A stretch of DNA of 13,772 nt from Lachnospiraceae bacterium (GCA_900763175.1 CAAFJI010000303.1:1-13772); one strand, 5' to 3'. Shown: positions 7,164 to 13,570, numbered from the stretch's first letter. Numbers and translations: made by a program. Notes: generated by a model from the letters alone, not told the origin.

Positions 7164-7659
7164 AATAATATCCGACCTCCTTCAATAGATGCTGTTCGAC
7201 TCTTTTTCCAACGCTGTCGTAAAGAGCCTGTTCAAGAACCGTCTGTTTAAATCCAAATCGGCAGTACCCCTCAAGGCAAATATCATAATAATGCTTTGTC
7301 GGGCATCCGAGCGGTCTGTCCTCATGCATGATGTAGATAATGGCTTCTGTTACATCATCTGTTTTCTCGCCAATAAAGGATTGCACTTCCACTTCCATCG
7401 TTTTCTTGTAATAAAACGATGGATAACCTTCGTAACGGTCAAGATAATGTTCATCCCTTTCACTAATCCGCCAAACCAGAACCGGAACCATACTTCCCTT
7501 CTTTGGCTCAACCGTCAGATAACTTCCTGACTGGCTTCCTTTGAAAAGAAGCTGATAATCCTTAAGTTCTGCGGTCCCCACATATACTGCATCGGGACAT
7601 CTCTGTGCCATTTGTGCCATTGACAGGTTGCTGCCATAGGCTAAATAATATTTATTCAT
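7156..7659 (-). CDS. Gamma-glutamylcyclotransferase-like (AIG2/GGCT fold) protein
   Basis: 167 aa from ATG 7659 (MNKYYLAYGSNLSMAQM), nine bases after AAAGGA; an ATG at 7665 is too close to that site. The family cleaves gamma-glutamyl amides, releasing 5-oxoproline, or removes gamma-glutamyl groups from aminoacyl intermediates. The substrate-binding YGSNL is at 8-12 and the catalytic glutamate is Glu77 in LDRYEGYP. PVLVWRISERDEHYLD and the later HYYDICLEGY are also typical. It lies directly after the amidoligase. Amidoligase and AIG2-like cyclotransferase genes are known to occur together in phage and bacterial neighbourhoods, the two being proposed to make and trim a gamma-glutamyl or other amide linkage. 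The substrate here is unknown. Confidence 0.88.
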   Translation of the reverse strand: MNKYYLAYGSNLSMAQMAQRCPDAVYVGTAELKDYQLLFKGSQSGSYLTVEPKKGSMVPVLVWRISERDEHYLDRYEGYPSFYYKKTMEVEVQSFIGEKTDDVTEAIIYIMHEDRPLGCPTKHYYDICLEGYCRFGFKQTVLEQALYDSVGKRVEQHLLKEVGYYYE

Positions 7660-7676
7660 ATTCATCCATCCTTTCT

Positions 7677-7725
7677 GAAGGGTTCTTCCCTTCTACCACC
7701 TTAAGACCGCCGAAGCGGTCGGTGG
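7677..7725 (-). other. Two hairpins between amidoligase and cyclotransferase genes
   Basis: Minus strand: GACCGC-TTCG-GCGGTC (7720-7705), a six-pair stem with a UUCG tetraloop, extended by CCACC/GGTGG around a TTAA bulge. It is followed by GAAGGG-AAGAA-CCCTTC (7693-7677). There is no T-run, so a terminator is unlikely; an intercistronic mRNA-stabilising or processing structure is more plausible. Confidence 0.55.
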
Positions 7726-7743
7726 GCCTCAAAGCTGAATCCT

Positions 7744-8685
7744 TCAAGCTGCTCTGCCGTGTCTGAAGGCTGTATCCCCTTCAAGGTTTTTGGTAAGGAT
7801 GTCTCTTGCTGTTGCAAATTCATCTCCGATGAAGCCGAGTCTCAAAAGCCATGTTCTCATTGCGTATTTTGGATTTTCAACCTGTGGCTGTTTCGGGCTG
7901 GCACTCGCTACCGTTTTCGCCATCTGGCTGAGTGCGAGGCAAAGCTGTATGTAACTCTTAAGTTCTCCTGCGTGTAAACCGCCCTTTCTTCCGTTGCCAG
8001 CGTTGGCAAATTGGAAACATCTGAACTCGATGGTTTTATGTGTGAAGCAAGCGTGGTAATTCAGCATTCTGTATCTTGAATCGTTGTAATGCTGATTTCT
8101 GCTGCCCCATACTCCTTCGTACCAAATGTCTGCAAGCTGTTCCATTGTCTTTGGCTTTCTTCTGTTCAGCCTTTCAAGGAAGGAAGGGTCAACCGTTCTG
8201 CAGTATCTGTTGATTCGGTTTCGGTCAAGTCTCATTGCGGAAATCAAAAGGCTTTCGTGGCTTGCCATGATGTTCGCAAGGTTTCTGAGGCTCTTTGGAG
8301 TGTGGCCATTCAATCCGATGTGAATGTGTACTCCGCACATGTGGGCAGGGTCGCTTTTTGCTCCCTTATGTCTTAGCTGTCTTAAAATCTCCTGCAAATC
8401 TGGAATGTCCTCGTAGGTAAGAATCGGTGTTCCAAGTTCTGCCTTCTCGTCATCGGAAGCTGCCTGAATGCTTGAATCTCTTGTGATTTTCCATTCTCTT
8501 CCCTTATTGTCCTTGCATGCCCATGCGCTGTAGCTTCCTCCAATGTACTTTACCGTTCCTTCGGTATGAAAATACTCTGCAATCGTTCTCGCTGCCTTTT
8601 CCCTTGTGATGTTGTACATCTCAACCTCAACCCCAATGGTCTGCTTTTTCATTTCCTCAATCTGAATTCTTGTTTTTTCGTTCAT
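7744..8685 (-). CDS. Putative amidoligase (glutamine-synthetase-fold COOH-NH2 ligase) with C-terminal extra domain
   Basis: 313 aa from ATG 8685 (MNEKTRIQIEEMKKQTIGVE), eight bases after GGAAGG; a longer frame to 8751 lacks a ribosome site. It matches the Amidoligase_2 family: metal/ATP residues in GVEVEM (18-23), ITRDSS (67-72), MCGVHIHIG (116-124), RYRMLNYH (204-211) and TIEFRCF (218-224). These enzymes use ATP to join a carboxylate to an amine. Residues about 247-310 form an added domain (MAKT, ENPKYAMRTWLLRLGFIG, DTAFR) that recurs in the protein encoded just before it. The cyclotransferase-like gene follows. A 56-bp element lies upstream. The product could be a modified peptide, metabolite or protein tag; the substrate cannot be read from sequence. 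Confidence 0.85.
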   Translation of the reverse strand: MNEKTRIQIEEMKKQTIGVEVEMYNITREKAARTIAEYFHTEGTVKYIGGSYSAWACKDNKGREWKITRDSSIQAASDDEKAELGTPILTYEDIPDLQEILRQLRHKGAKSDPAHMCGVHIHIGLNGHTPKSLRNLANIMASHESLLISAMRLDRNRINRYCRTVDPSFLERLNRRKPKTMEQLADIWYEGVWGSRNQHYNDSRYRMLNYHACFTHKTIEFRCFQFANAGNGRKGGLHAGELKSYIQLCLALSQMAKTVASASPKQPQVENPKYAMRTWLLRLGFIGDEFATARDILTKNLEGDTAFRHGRAA

Positions 8686-8728
8686 TCTATGTACCTTCCT
8701 TTCGGCTGTTTGTTTTCCCTTTCGGTAG

Positions 8729-8784
8729 GTACATATTCGCTCTAAAAGCACATATTATCCAGTTAATTCGGAGGCATAATGTAC
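8729..8784. repeat. 56-bp element, copy 2
   Basis: Same length and ends as the copy at 6487-6542, with an identical first 20 bases (25 bases identical when the preceding GGTAG is counted). It lies just upstream of the amidoligase ribosome binding site. Its middle differs from copy 1 apart from ATCCAGT. Confidence 0.7.
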
Positions 8785-8832
8785 ACAAATATTTACTGCT
8801 CATATCCATATGAAATTGTGTATTTTATAGCA

Positions 8833-8871
8833 AAATCCACCCCTCTGCTATTCAGCAGATTCGGTGGATTT
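8833..8871 (-). terminator. Hairpin at the end of the amidoligase-partner gene (weak terminator)
   Basis: Outer arms AAATCCACC (8833-8841) and GGTGGATTT (8863-8871) pair perfectly; an inner stem TCTGCT/AGCAGA closes on ATTC. The stop codon of the gene (8848-8850) lies inside. On the minus strand only four Ts follow, so termination is probably partial, or the hairpin protects the 3' end. Confidence 0.5.
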
Positions 8872-9606
8872 CTTACTGTTTCGTTCTTTCCATTTTTCCT
8901 TATCTTCCTCGGTTCGGAATGCGGTATGCCCTTTCAGTCTGGAAAGAAATACCTTTCTTGTTTCCTTTCCGTCCTTACCTCCAAGACCGATTCTGACAAG
9001 CCAGACTCTCATGTAATATTTTTCATTTTCTTCGATGGTAGCCTTTGGACTTACTCTCTTTGCTTCCTTTGCCGTCTTTGCCATGCAAGCTGCCAATTCA
9101 GCATAGGCTCTCGCTTCATCCTCGTTCAGCGGAAATCCGCAGAAAAATATTCTGTCCTCCCCAAAGGCAAGCCCCTCTATACTTTCTTCTTCCGCAATCT
9201 GTATCACTTTCTCAAGCGGTATGTTTTCTTCCGCATCCAATCTCTCTACCAGCTTATCGGAAATTCTGAATACCTCTTTTCCGACTGCTTTTTCCAAAAG
9301 GTACTGTTTGCTGTGAATCATGTAAATAAGATTTTTAATACCCTCTGCTGTGAATCCCTCTATCGGAATCCCAATGTTAAGTCTGTCTGCTTCGCCTTCA
9401 GCAAGACCTCTCGCTACTAATTCATTCTGCATGGTAAGTGCTGCCTCCTCGGATTCGTGTTCCACGTTGCCATCACGATCCACTGTATACTCCCCGACCT
9501 TGTATCCAAAGGATGGTGGTCCCTGATATTTTGCTTTTACATTAAGGATTTCCTCCATCGCTTTTACAACGTCTTTTCTGTTTTCTGCTGTTGTTTTTAC
9601 CTTCAT
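8848..9606 (-). CDS. Phage protein sharing a C-terminal domain with the amidoligase
   Basis: 252 aa from ATG 9606 (MKVKTTAENRKDVVKAMEEI), eight bases after GGAGG; the ATG at 9621 overlaps that site. I recognise relatives in Clostridia phages, sometimes labelled virulence-related, with no proven role. The N-terminal half has KYQGPPSFGYKVGEYTVDRDG and a later GFTAEGIKNLIYMI, typical of that family. Residues about 170-231 (MAKTAKEAKRVSPK, ENEKYYMRVWLVRIG, KGHTAFR) resemble the C-terminus of the neighbouring amidoligase, suggesting a shared partner-binding or substrate-docking domain. The C-terminal tail is charged. A 13-bp inverted repeat in the leader overlaps its ribosome binding site. No catalytic motif is evident. 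Confidence 0.75.
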   Translation of the reverse strand: MKVKTTAENRKDVVKAMEEILNVKAKYQGPPSFGYKVGEYTVDRDGNVEHESEEAALTMQNELVARGLAEGEADRLNIGIPIEGFTAEGIKNLIYMIHSKQYLLEKAVGKEVFRISDKLVERLDAEENIPLEKVIQIAEEESIEGLAFGEDRIFFCGFPLNEDEARAYAELAACMAKTAKEAKRVSPKATIEENEKYYMRVWLVRIGLGGKDGKETRKVFLSRLKGHTAFRTEEDKEKWKERNSKKSTESAE

Positions 9607-9611
9607 TTGCT

Positions 9612-9660
9612 TTTCCTCCATTCAATTTGGTACTACATATATCACTCTGAATGGAGGAAA
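9612..9660 (-). promoter_or_regulatory. Inverted repeat covering the ribosome binding site of the 252-aa gene
   Basis: Perfect 13-bp arms TTTCCTCCATTCA (9612-9624 on the plus strand) and TGAATGGAGGAAA (9648-9660), with a 23-base loop. In the minus-strand RNA the 3' arm contains the GGAGG used by ATG 9606 and the 5' arm the matching CCUCC, so a formed hairpin would hide the site. The loop holds a degenerate copy (AGAGTGATATATGTA) of a motif in the 56-bp elements. Confidence 0.6.
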
Positions 9661-9678
9661 TAGCAAGTTATTTATTCA

Positions 9679-11073
9679 CTAATTTTCCCGTGATTCCGGC
9701 AGTGACATTGCCACCGCAAATGCCACAGTAGCGGTCACCGCATTCCCTGCCTGTTTGTAAAGCTGTGCATCCGAATTAACAGATGCCGCTTTATCAAATA
9801 AAACATCCGGGAAACCTTGCAGACGGAAACACTCTCTCGGAGTGAGCCTGCGGATTCTTCCGCACTTCATAAGAGTCCCCATTTGCCCGGAGCAATCCAA
9901 TGTCTGGGAACAGCCTTTTCCAACCCTTCCCCTTCTGGTATCGCTCTCGGGATATGCAAGGCTAATACCATCACCAACGTGTGCTTCGTCATACCCCTGT
10001 TTTGTACCATTTCTGACACGGAGCATGGTTTCCTCATTCTGTTGCACTTTCTCACACACAAACACACCATGTCTGTCCTGTGAGGTAAGCGTGAACATCG
10101 GCTCTCCATCTTCTTTCATCCGTCTGCCATTCTGCCTTTTCTCCATACGTTCCGGTGTCAGAACCGGATGCACTTCCATAACTGCAGAATTCATTGCAGT
10201 ATGATTTACCATCCCGGAAGTATACCTTGCAGTTATGCATCTGGCATTTTCCGTCAGCTTTGGAGCATGGTTGCTCTGATCAATAAATATCCTCGTGCCA
10301 CAGCCTTTGTTTACAGTAACCGTTGGTGCAATTCCGTCTTCATGATAAACATTTCCACCCTGCCCATGACCACTCGGATTCAGATTGCCCATAAGATACA
10401 AGCCTGTCTTGGCTCCTACACCTCCGGCATTTCCAACGAGGGTAGCTGATATGCCATCCGTGCCATATACACGGTATCCCTGCATCCCACCTACAAGTTG
10501 GTTAAGAGTTGCTGCGTTTTCTCCGCAGAGAGGTAATATTTCTCGTCCACCTCGGCTTCTAAGATTTGCGATAATGAACACACGTTCCCTGTTTTGGGGG
10601 ACTCCGAAGTCTTTTGAATTAAGCACCTGCCACCGACAGTCATACCCCGCTTCGTCCATTTCAGACAGAACGCTGGCAAAGTCGAAGCCTGAATTAATTG
10701 ATAACAGGTTCTTAACGTTCTCAACAAGAAGGTATGTGGGCTTATCACTTTCTTCTTTGCCTTTGATGAGGTCAATAATGTTGTAATATATCCCACTTCG
10801 CTCTCCGACAAGTCCCCGCTGTTTTCCTGCAACGGAGATGTCCTGGCATGGGAATCCGAAACACCAGATGTCTGCATAGGGGACATCTTCTGATTTAAGT
10901 TTTGTGACATCATCTGCTTTCCACTCTCCTTCCGTGTCGTACATTGCTTCATAAGAAGCCCTCGCAAATCTGTCATATTCACAATAACCGATACACCTAT
11001 GGCCGGCAGATTCCAGACCAAGTCTGAAACCGCCTATGCCTGAACATAAATCAAGGAAGGTCAGCTGTTGCAT
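9679..11073 (-). CDS. C5-cytosine DNA methyltransferase
   Basis: 464 aa from ATG 11073 (MQQLTFLDLCSGIGGFRLGL); AAGGAAGG lies eight bases upstream, which fits better than the GTG at 11082. It transfers a methyl group from S-adenosylmethionine to carbon 5 of cytosine. Motif I is LDLCSGIGG (8-16), motif IV GFPCQDIS with catalytic Cys76, motif VI VENV (117-120), motif VIII QNRERV (160-165), motif IX RRLTPRECFRLQGFPD, motif X LYKQAGNAV. Between VIII and IX is a target-recognition region of about 230 residues, longer than usual. No restriction endonuclease is adjacent, so it is likely an orphan phage methylase protecting the phage DNA. It overlaps the preceding methyltransferase gene by 23 bases. 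Confidence 0.95.
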   Translation of the reverse strand: MQQLTFLDLCSGIGGFRLGLESAGHRCIGYCEYDRFARASYEAMYDTEGEWKADDVTKLKSEDVPYADIWCFGFPCQDISVAGKQRGLVGERSGIYYNIIDLIKGKEESDKPTYLLVENVKNLLSINSGFDFASVLSEMDEAGYDCRWQVLNSKDFGVPQNRERVFIIANLRSRGGREILPLCGENAATLNQLVGGMQGYRVYGTDGISATLVGNAGGVGAKTGLYLMGNLNPSGHGQGGNVYHEDGIAPTVTVNKGCGTRIFIDQSNHAPKLTENARCITARYTSGMVNHTAMNSAVMEVHPVLTPERMEKRQNGRRMKEDGEPMFTLTSQDRHGVFVCEKVQQNEETMLRVRNGTKQGYDEAHVGDGISLAYPESDTRRGRVGKGCSQTLDCSGQMGTLMKCGRIRRLTPRECFRLQGFPDVLFDKAASVNSDAQLYKQAGNAVTATVAFAVAMSLPESREN

Positions 11074-12316
11074 TGGCTTCACCTTCCTTCCCTAAATCCC
11101 GATATGAAATTTTCACATTATTTCTAATAACGAAAACATCATCGGCAGAGCCTTTCATCTCCATATAACGGTTGACGATGACATCCACAAACTTCTCTTC
11201 CAGCTCCACACCATAGCAAATACGCCCTGTCTGTTCACAAGCCATAAGTGTCGAACCGGAACCAAGAAACGGGTTCAGAACCACACATCCCATCATGGAA
11301 GAATTCTGTACCGGGTATGCCATCAGAGCAATCGGCTTCATAGTCGGATGGTCTTTGGATGCCTTCGGACGGTCATATTCCCAAATGGTGGTCTGCTTCC
11401 TGTCGGAATACCACTGATGCTTACCGCCTTTCTTCCATCCGAACAGACACGGTTCGTGCTGCCACTGATAAGGACTGCGTCCAAGCACCAGTGCATTCTT
11501 TTTCCAAATACAGCATCCCGATAACTTGAACCCGGCATCCGCAAACGCCTTTCTGAAATTCAATCCCTCGGTATCCGCATGGAATACATAGATAGAAGCA
11601 TCGTCCTCCATGTTCTGTTCCATATTCACAAAGGCAGCAAAAAGGAATCTGTAAAAATCCTCATCTGCCATATTGTCATTCTTAATCTTTCCGGCAGTCT
11701 CCTCCACATCTACATTGTACGGTGGATCTGTCAGAACCAGATTTGCTTTCCTGCCATCCATAAGGATGTTGTATGTTTCCGGCAAAATAGAATCGCCACA
11801 GATAACACGGTGTTTGCCCAGGAGCCACACATCACCTGTCTGTGCCACTGTTGGTTTTTTCAATTCCGCTTCTACATCGAAATCATCTTCTTTTACCTTT
11901 TTGTCATGCACCTTTGAAAATAGCTGTTCAATCTCCGGCGGTTCAAAGCCTGTAAACCCAACATCAAAATCTGAATCCTGCAAGTCCTGAATCAAATCTG
12001 CCAACAGTTCCTGATTCCATTCGCCTGAAATCTTATTCAACGCAATGTTGAGTGCCTTTTCCTGAGTTTTGCTGACTTCCACAATCGCACACGGTACTTC
12101 CGTATAACCAAGGGCAGCTGCTACTGTTACCCTCTGGTGACCTCCGATAATTGTCATATCGGAATTAACCACTACAGGGTCAGCAAATCCAAATTCTTCA
12201 ATGGAATGCTTAATCTTTTCATACTCCTTGTCCCCCGGCTTTAATTTTTTACGGGGATTGTACTCTGCCGGATTTAAGTCCTTAATCGGCAGAACTGATA
12301 GCTTCGCTGTCTTCAT
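11051..12316 (-). CDS. ParB-domain fused DNA methyltransferase (N6-adenine or N4-cytosine)
   Basis: 421 aa from ATG 12316, with GGGAGG six bases upstream. The N-terminus is a ParB/Srx-like domain (VLPIKDLNPAEYNPRKK, IIGGHQRVTVAAALGY at about 56-71), then an amino-methyltransferase with motif IV TDPPYN (196-201), HPTMKP (323-328) and the SAM-binding NPFLGSGST (348-356). Motif IV before motif I is the beta-class order. The family methylates exocyclic amines in DNA; such fusions are common in phages of Firmicutes. The SAM motif has N where DPF is usual. It overlaps the C5-methylase that follows and the frameshifted tail of the gene before it. No cognate nuclease is seen. Confidence 0.93.
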   Translation of the reverse strand: MKTAKLSVLPIKDLNPAEYNPRKKLKPGDKEYEKIKHSIEEFGFADPVVVNSDMTIIGGHQRVTVAAALGYTEVPCAIVEVSKTQEKALNIALNKISGEWNQELLADLIQDLQDSDFDVGFTGFEPPEIEQLFSKVHDKKVKEDDFDVEAELKKPTVAQTGDVWLLGKHRVICGDSILPETYNILMDGRKANLVLTDPPYNVDVEETAGKIKNDNMADEDFYRFLFAAFVNMEQNMEDDASIYVFHADTEGLNFRKAFADAGFKLSGCCIWKKNALVLGRSPYQWQHEPCLFGWKKGGKHQWYSDRKQTTIWEYDRPKASKDHPTMKPIALMAYPVQNSSMMGCVVLNPFLGSGSTLMACEQTGRICYGVELEEKFVDVIVNRYMEMKGSADDVFVIRNNVKISYRDLGKEGEANATADLP

Positions 12317-12741
12317 CTTCTACCTCCCAAAATCTTGCTTTGATGTAGCAGTCATGACTGCAATACTTCCTTTTCCTGTTACCGTAGCTTAAGAACTCTT
12401 TACCGCAACGCACACACCGCAGGGTACATGGCACTCTCTTTTCTGTTGATTCGTTCCGGGTGTCCTTTCCACCATTCCCGTCTGCATTTATCTGAGCAGA
12501 ACTTCTTTGGTCTTCCGGTATCCGGCTGTTTCATTTCCTTACCGCAGTACAGACACGCTTTCCCAAGCATGACCTGTTCCCGTATGTTTTTTGTCAGTGC
12601 CGAACCATACCCGGAAAGCCCTCTGCTTTTACAGAAGTTCCTCACGATATCACGGGACAGCCCTACCGTAAGAGCAATGGAACGGTAACCAATCCCCTGC
12701 TCCCTCATTTCCCTTATCTGCTTTGCCTGCTGCTCCGTCAT
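12282..12741 (-). pseudogene. HTH / double zinc-ribbon phage protein, frameshifted
   Basis: The frame from ATG 12741 gives 113 aa and stops at 12400. Residues 1-45 form a helix-turn-helix (IGYRSIALTVGLSRDIVRNF), followed by a zinc ribbon (CLYCGKEM, KKFCSDKC). After HPERINRKE the frame degenerates. The +1 frame then carries a second ribbon (CVRCGKEFLSYG, RKYCSHDC) and a tail ending ISSAD at TAA 12282-12284. Relatives that I recall have both ribbons in one protein of about 150 residues, so a frameshift lies near the AAAAGAGAG run (around 12435-12445). Slippage of one GA unit, a one-base error, or rarely a programmed +1 shift could explain it. The tail overlaps the methyltransferase start by 35 bases. 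Probable role: DNA-binding phage regulator. Confidence 0.75.
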
Positions 12742-12773
12742 ATCCTTTCACATCCTTCCATTCAAACGGGCAT

Positions 12774-12819
12774 AAAAAATGGGTAAAAAAGCACCTCTTT
12801 TTGCGCCTTTTTACCCATT
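12774..12819 (-). terminator. Hairpin with T-run upstream of the HTH/zinc-ribbon gene
   Basis: Perfect 12-bp arms AATGGGTAAAAA (12778-12789) and TTTTTACCCATT (12808-12819). On the minus strand the 3' arm runs into a stretch of six Ts (12779-12774). It is an intrinsic terminator or attenuator, 33 bases before ATG 12741, too close for a promoter in between. Confidence 0.6.
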
Positions 12820-13003
12820 AAAAACACGGTTTTTCTATACTTTTTATCGAAACTCTCTGACGGATTCCCCTTGCATTTAAACACATTCTGCGAAAAATAT
12901 CACACCGCCGGACTATCCCCCCTGCTTAATTCTGCGAAAATTCACGTTTGAGGGGGCGGCGGTCAATCCTGCACAGGATTGTGGAGATTTAATACCCCCA
13001 CCC
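12820..13003. other. Non-coding GC-rich stretch with direct and inverted repeats (candidate packaging/cos region)
   Basis: This gap between the HNH and HTH/zinc-ribbon genes has no supported ORF. It holds a 12-bp direct repeat ATTCTGCGAAAA (12885-12896 and 12929-12940), GC-rich arms (CCGCC near 12905 and GGGGGCGGCGG at 12952-12962) and an inverted repeat CAATCCTG-CA-CAGGATTG (12964-12981). Position beside an HNH gene and GC-rich character resemble cos sites, but no cut site can be shown. Confidence 0.4.
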
Positions 13004-13020
13004 TTGTGTATGATACACAA
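13004..13020. repeat. 17-bp perfect palindrome after the HNH stop codon
   Basis: TTGTGTAT-G-ATACACAA, directly abutting the HNH stop (13021-13023). It could be a protein-binding site; the one-base centre makes it a poor RNA hairpin. Confidence 0.55.
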
Positions 13021-13374
13021 TCAATATTTATATTCCTGATACCTGTCCTCGGTCATTGTCTTCACGTCATGGTGGTGCTTGCAAAGCGGCTGCCAGTTAC
13101 TCTCATCCCAAAACAAAATCGGATCACCCCGATGCGGTTTGATGTGGTCAACCACAGTCGCTTTCACAAGCCTTCCCTCCCTCTGACACTGAACGCAAAG
13201 AGGATGGCATTTAAGAAACCTTTCTCTTGCCTTCCTCCACTTACTGTCATACCCTCGCACTGCTGAATCCCCACGTTCCTGCCCATGCAGAGAAGCGTGT
13301 TCTTCACAATACATTCCGTCCACCAGCTTTGGACAGCCGGGATGCTTACACGGTTTCTTTGGTTTTCTTGGCAT
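13021..13374 (-). CDS. HNH endonuclease (phage packaging-associated)
   Basis: 117 aa from ATG 13374 (MPRKPKKPCKHPGC), nine bases after AAAGGAG; the longer frame to 13461 starts inside the terminator hairpin region and is rejected. HNH proteins next to terminase genes cooperate with TerL in cutting DNA at cos sites in many phages. The core is VVDHIKPHRGD (His77), SNWQPLC (Asn93) and KHHHDVKT (His102). Zinc ligands are probably Cys60 and Cys63 (CVQC) with Cys98 and His101; the last is usually cysteine in this family. A second Cys cluster sits near the N-terminus. The usual terminase neighbours are here about 7 kb away, separated by methylases and accessory genes. Confidence 0.92.
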   Translation of the reverse strand: MPRKPKKPCKHPGCPKLVDGMYCEEHASLHGQERGDSAVRGYDSKWRKARERFLKCHPLCVQCQREGRLVKATVVDHIKPHRGDPILFWDESNWQPLCKHHHDVKTMTEDRYQEYKY

Positions 13375-13448
13375 AGCACCACGCTCCTTTCTTATGTAAC
13401 GGGTACGGTGAAAGGATAAAGCCCTTACCCATGCCAAGTGAAAGACAG

Positions 13449-13479
13449 AAAAAAAGACCAAACCATATAGGGTTCAGTC
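13449..13479 (-). terminator. Intrinsic terminator in the leader of the HNH operon
   Basis: Minus strand: GACTGAACC-CTATAT-GGTTTGGTC followed by seven Ts. Nine pairs including two G-T wobbles. It lies about 17 bases after the predicted start site of the promoter at 13503-13531. An outer stem GTGAAAGA (13496-13489) / TCTTTCAC (13445-13438) encloses it. Confidence 0.75.
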
Positions 13480-13502
13480 CGCATCTAATCTTTCACGCCT
13501 AC

Positions 13503-13531
13503 ACTATATCACGAAAAATGCTCCATGTCAG
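13503..13531 (-). promoter_or_regulatory. Promoter for the HNH-to-capsid gene series
   Basis: Minus strand CTGACA (13531-13526), 17 bases, TATAGT (13508-13503). Close match to consensus. It precedes a leader of about 120 bases before the HNH ATG. It is probably the main late promoter for the whole phage block. Confidence 0.7.
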
Positions 13532-13570
13532 TACACCGGGCAGTACACACTTAGTACACCTTTGGTACAC
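13531..13570. promoter_or_regulatory. Four GTACAC iterons upstream of the late promoter
   Basis: GTACAC starts at 13531, 13543, 13554 and 13565, spacings 12, 11 and 11 bases, about one helical turn each. On the minus strand they read GTGTAC, just upstream of and touching the -35 box. A likely array of activator sites. Confidence 0.65.

Noticed and set aside
8779..9420. 213-codon plus-strand ORF, phenylalanine- and serine-rich
   Set aside because: It is antisense to the 252-aa gene, has no convincing ribosome binding site, and its composition is that of a reverse-strand shadow.
10491..11021. 176-codon minus-strand ORF within the C5-methylase gene
   Set aside because: It overlaps a gene with all methylase motifs in another frame, and its own translation has no family resemblance; it is a shadow.
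13531..13570. GTACAC repeats considered as a CRISPR array or origin iterons
   Set aside because: Units are only six bases at 11-12-bp spacing, far too short for CRISPR, and no replication gene is nearby; position at a -35 box favours activator sites.
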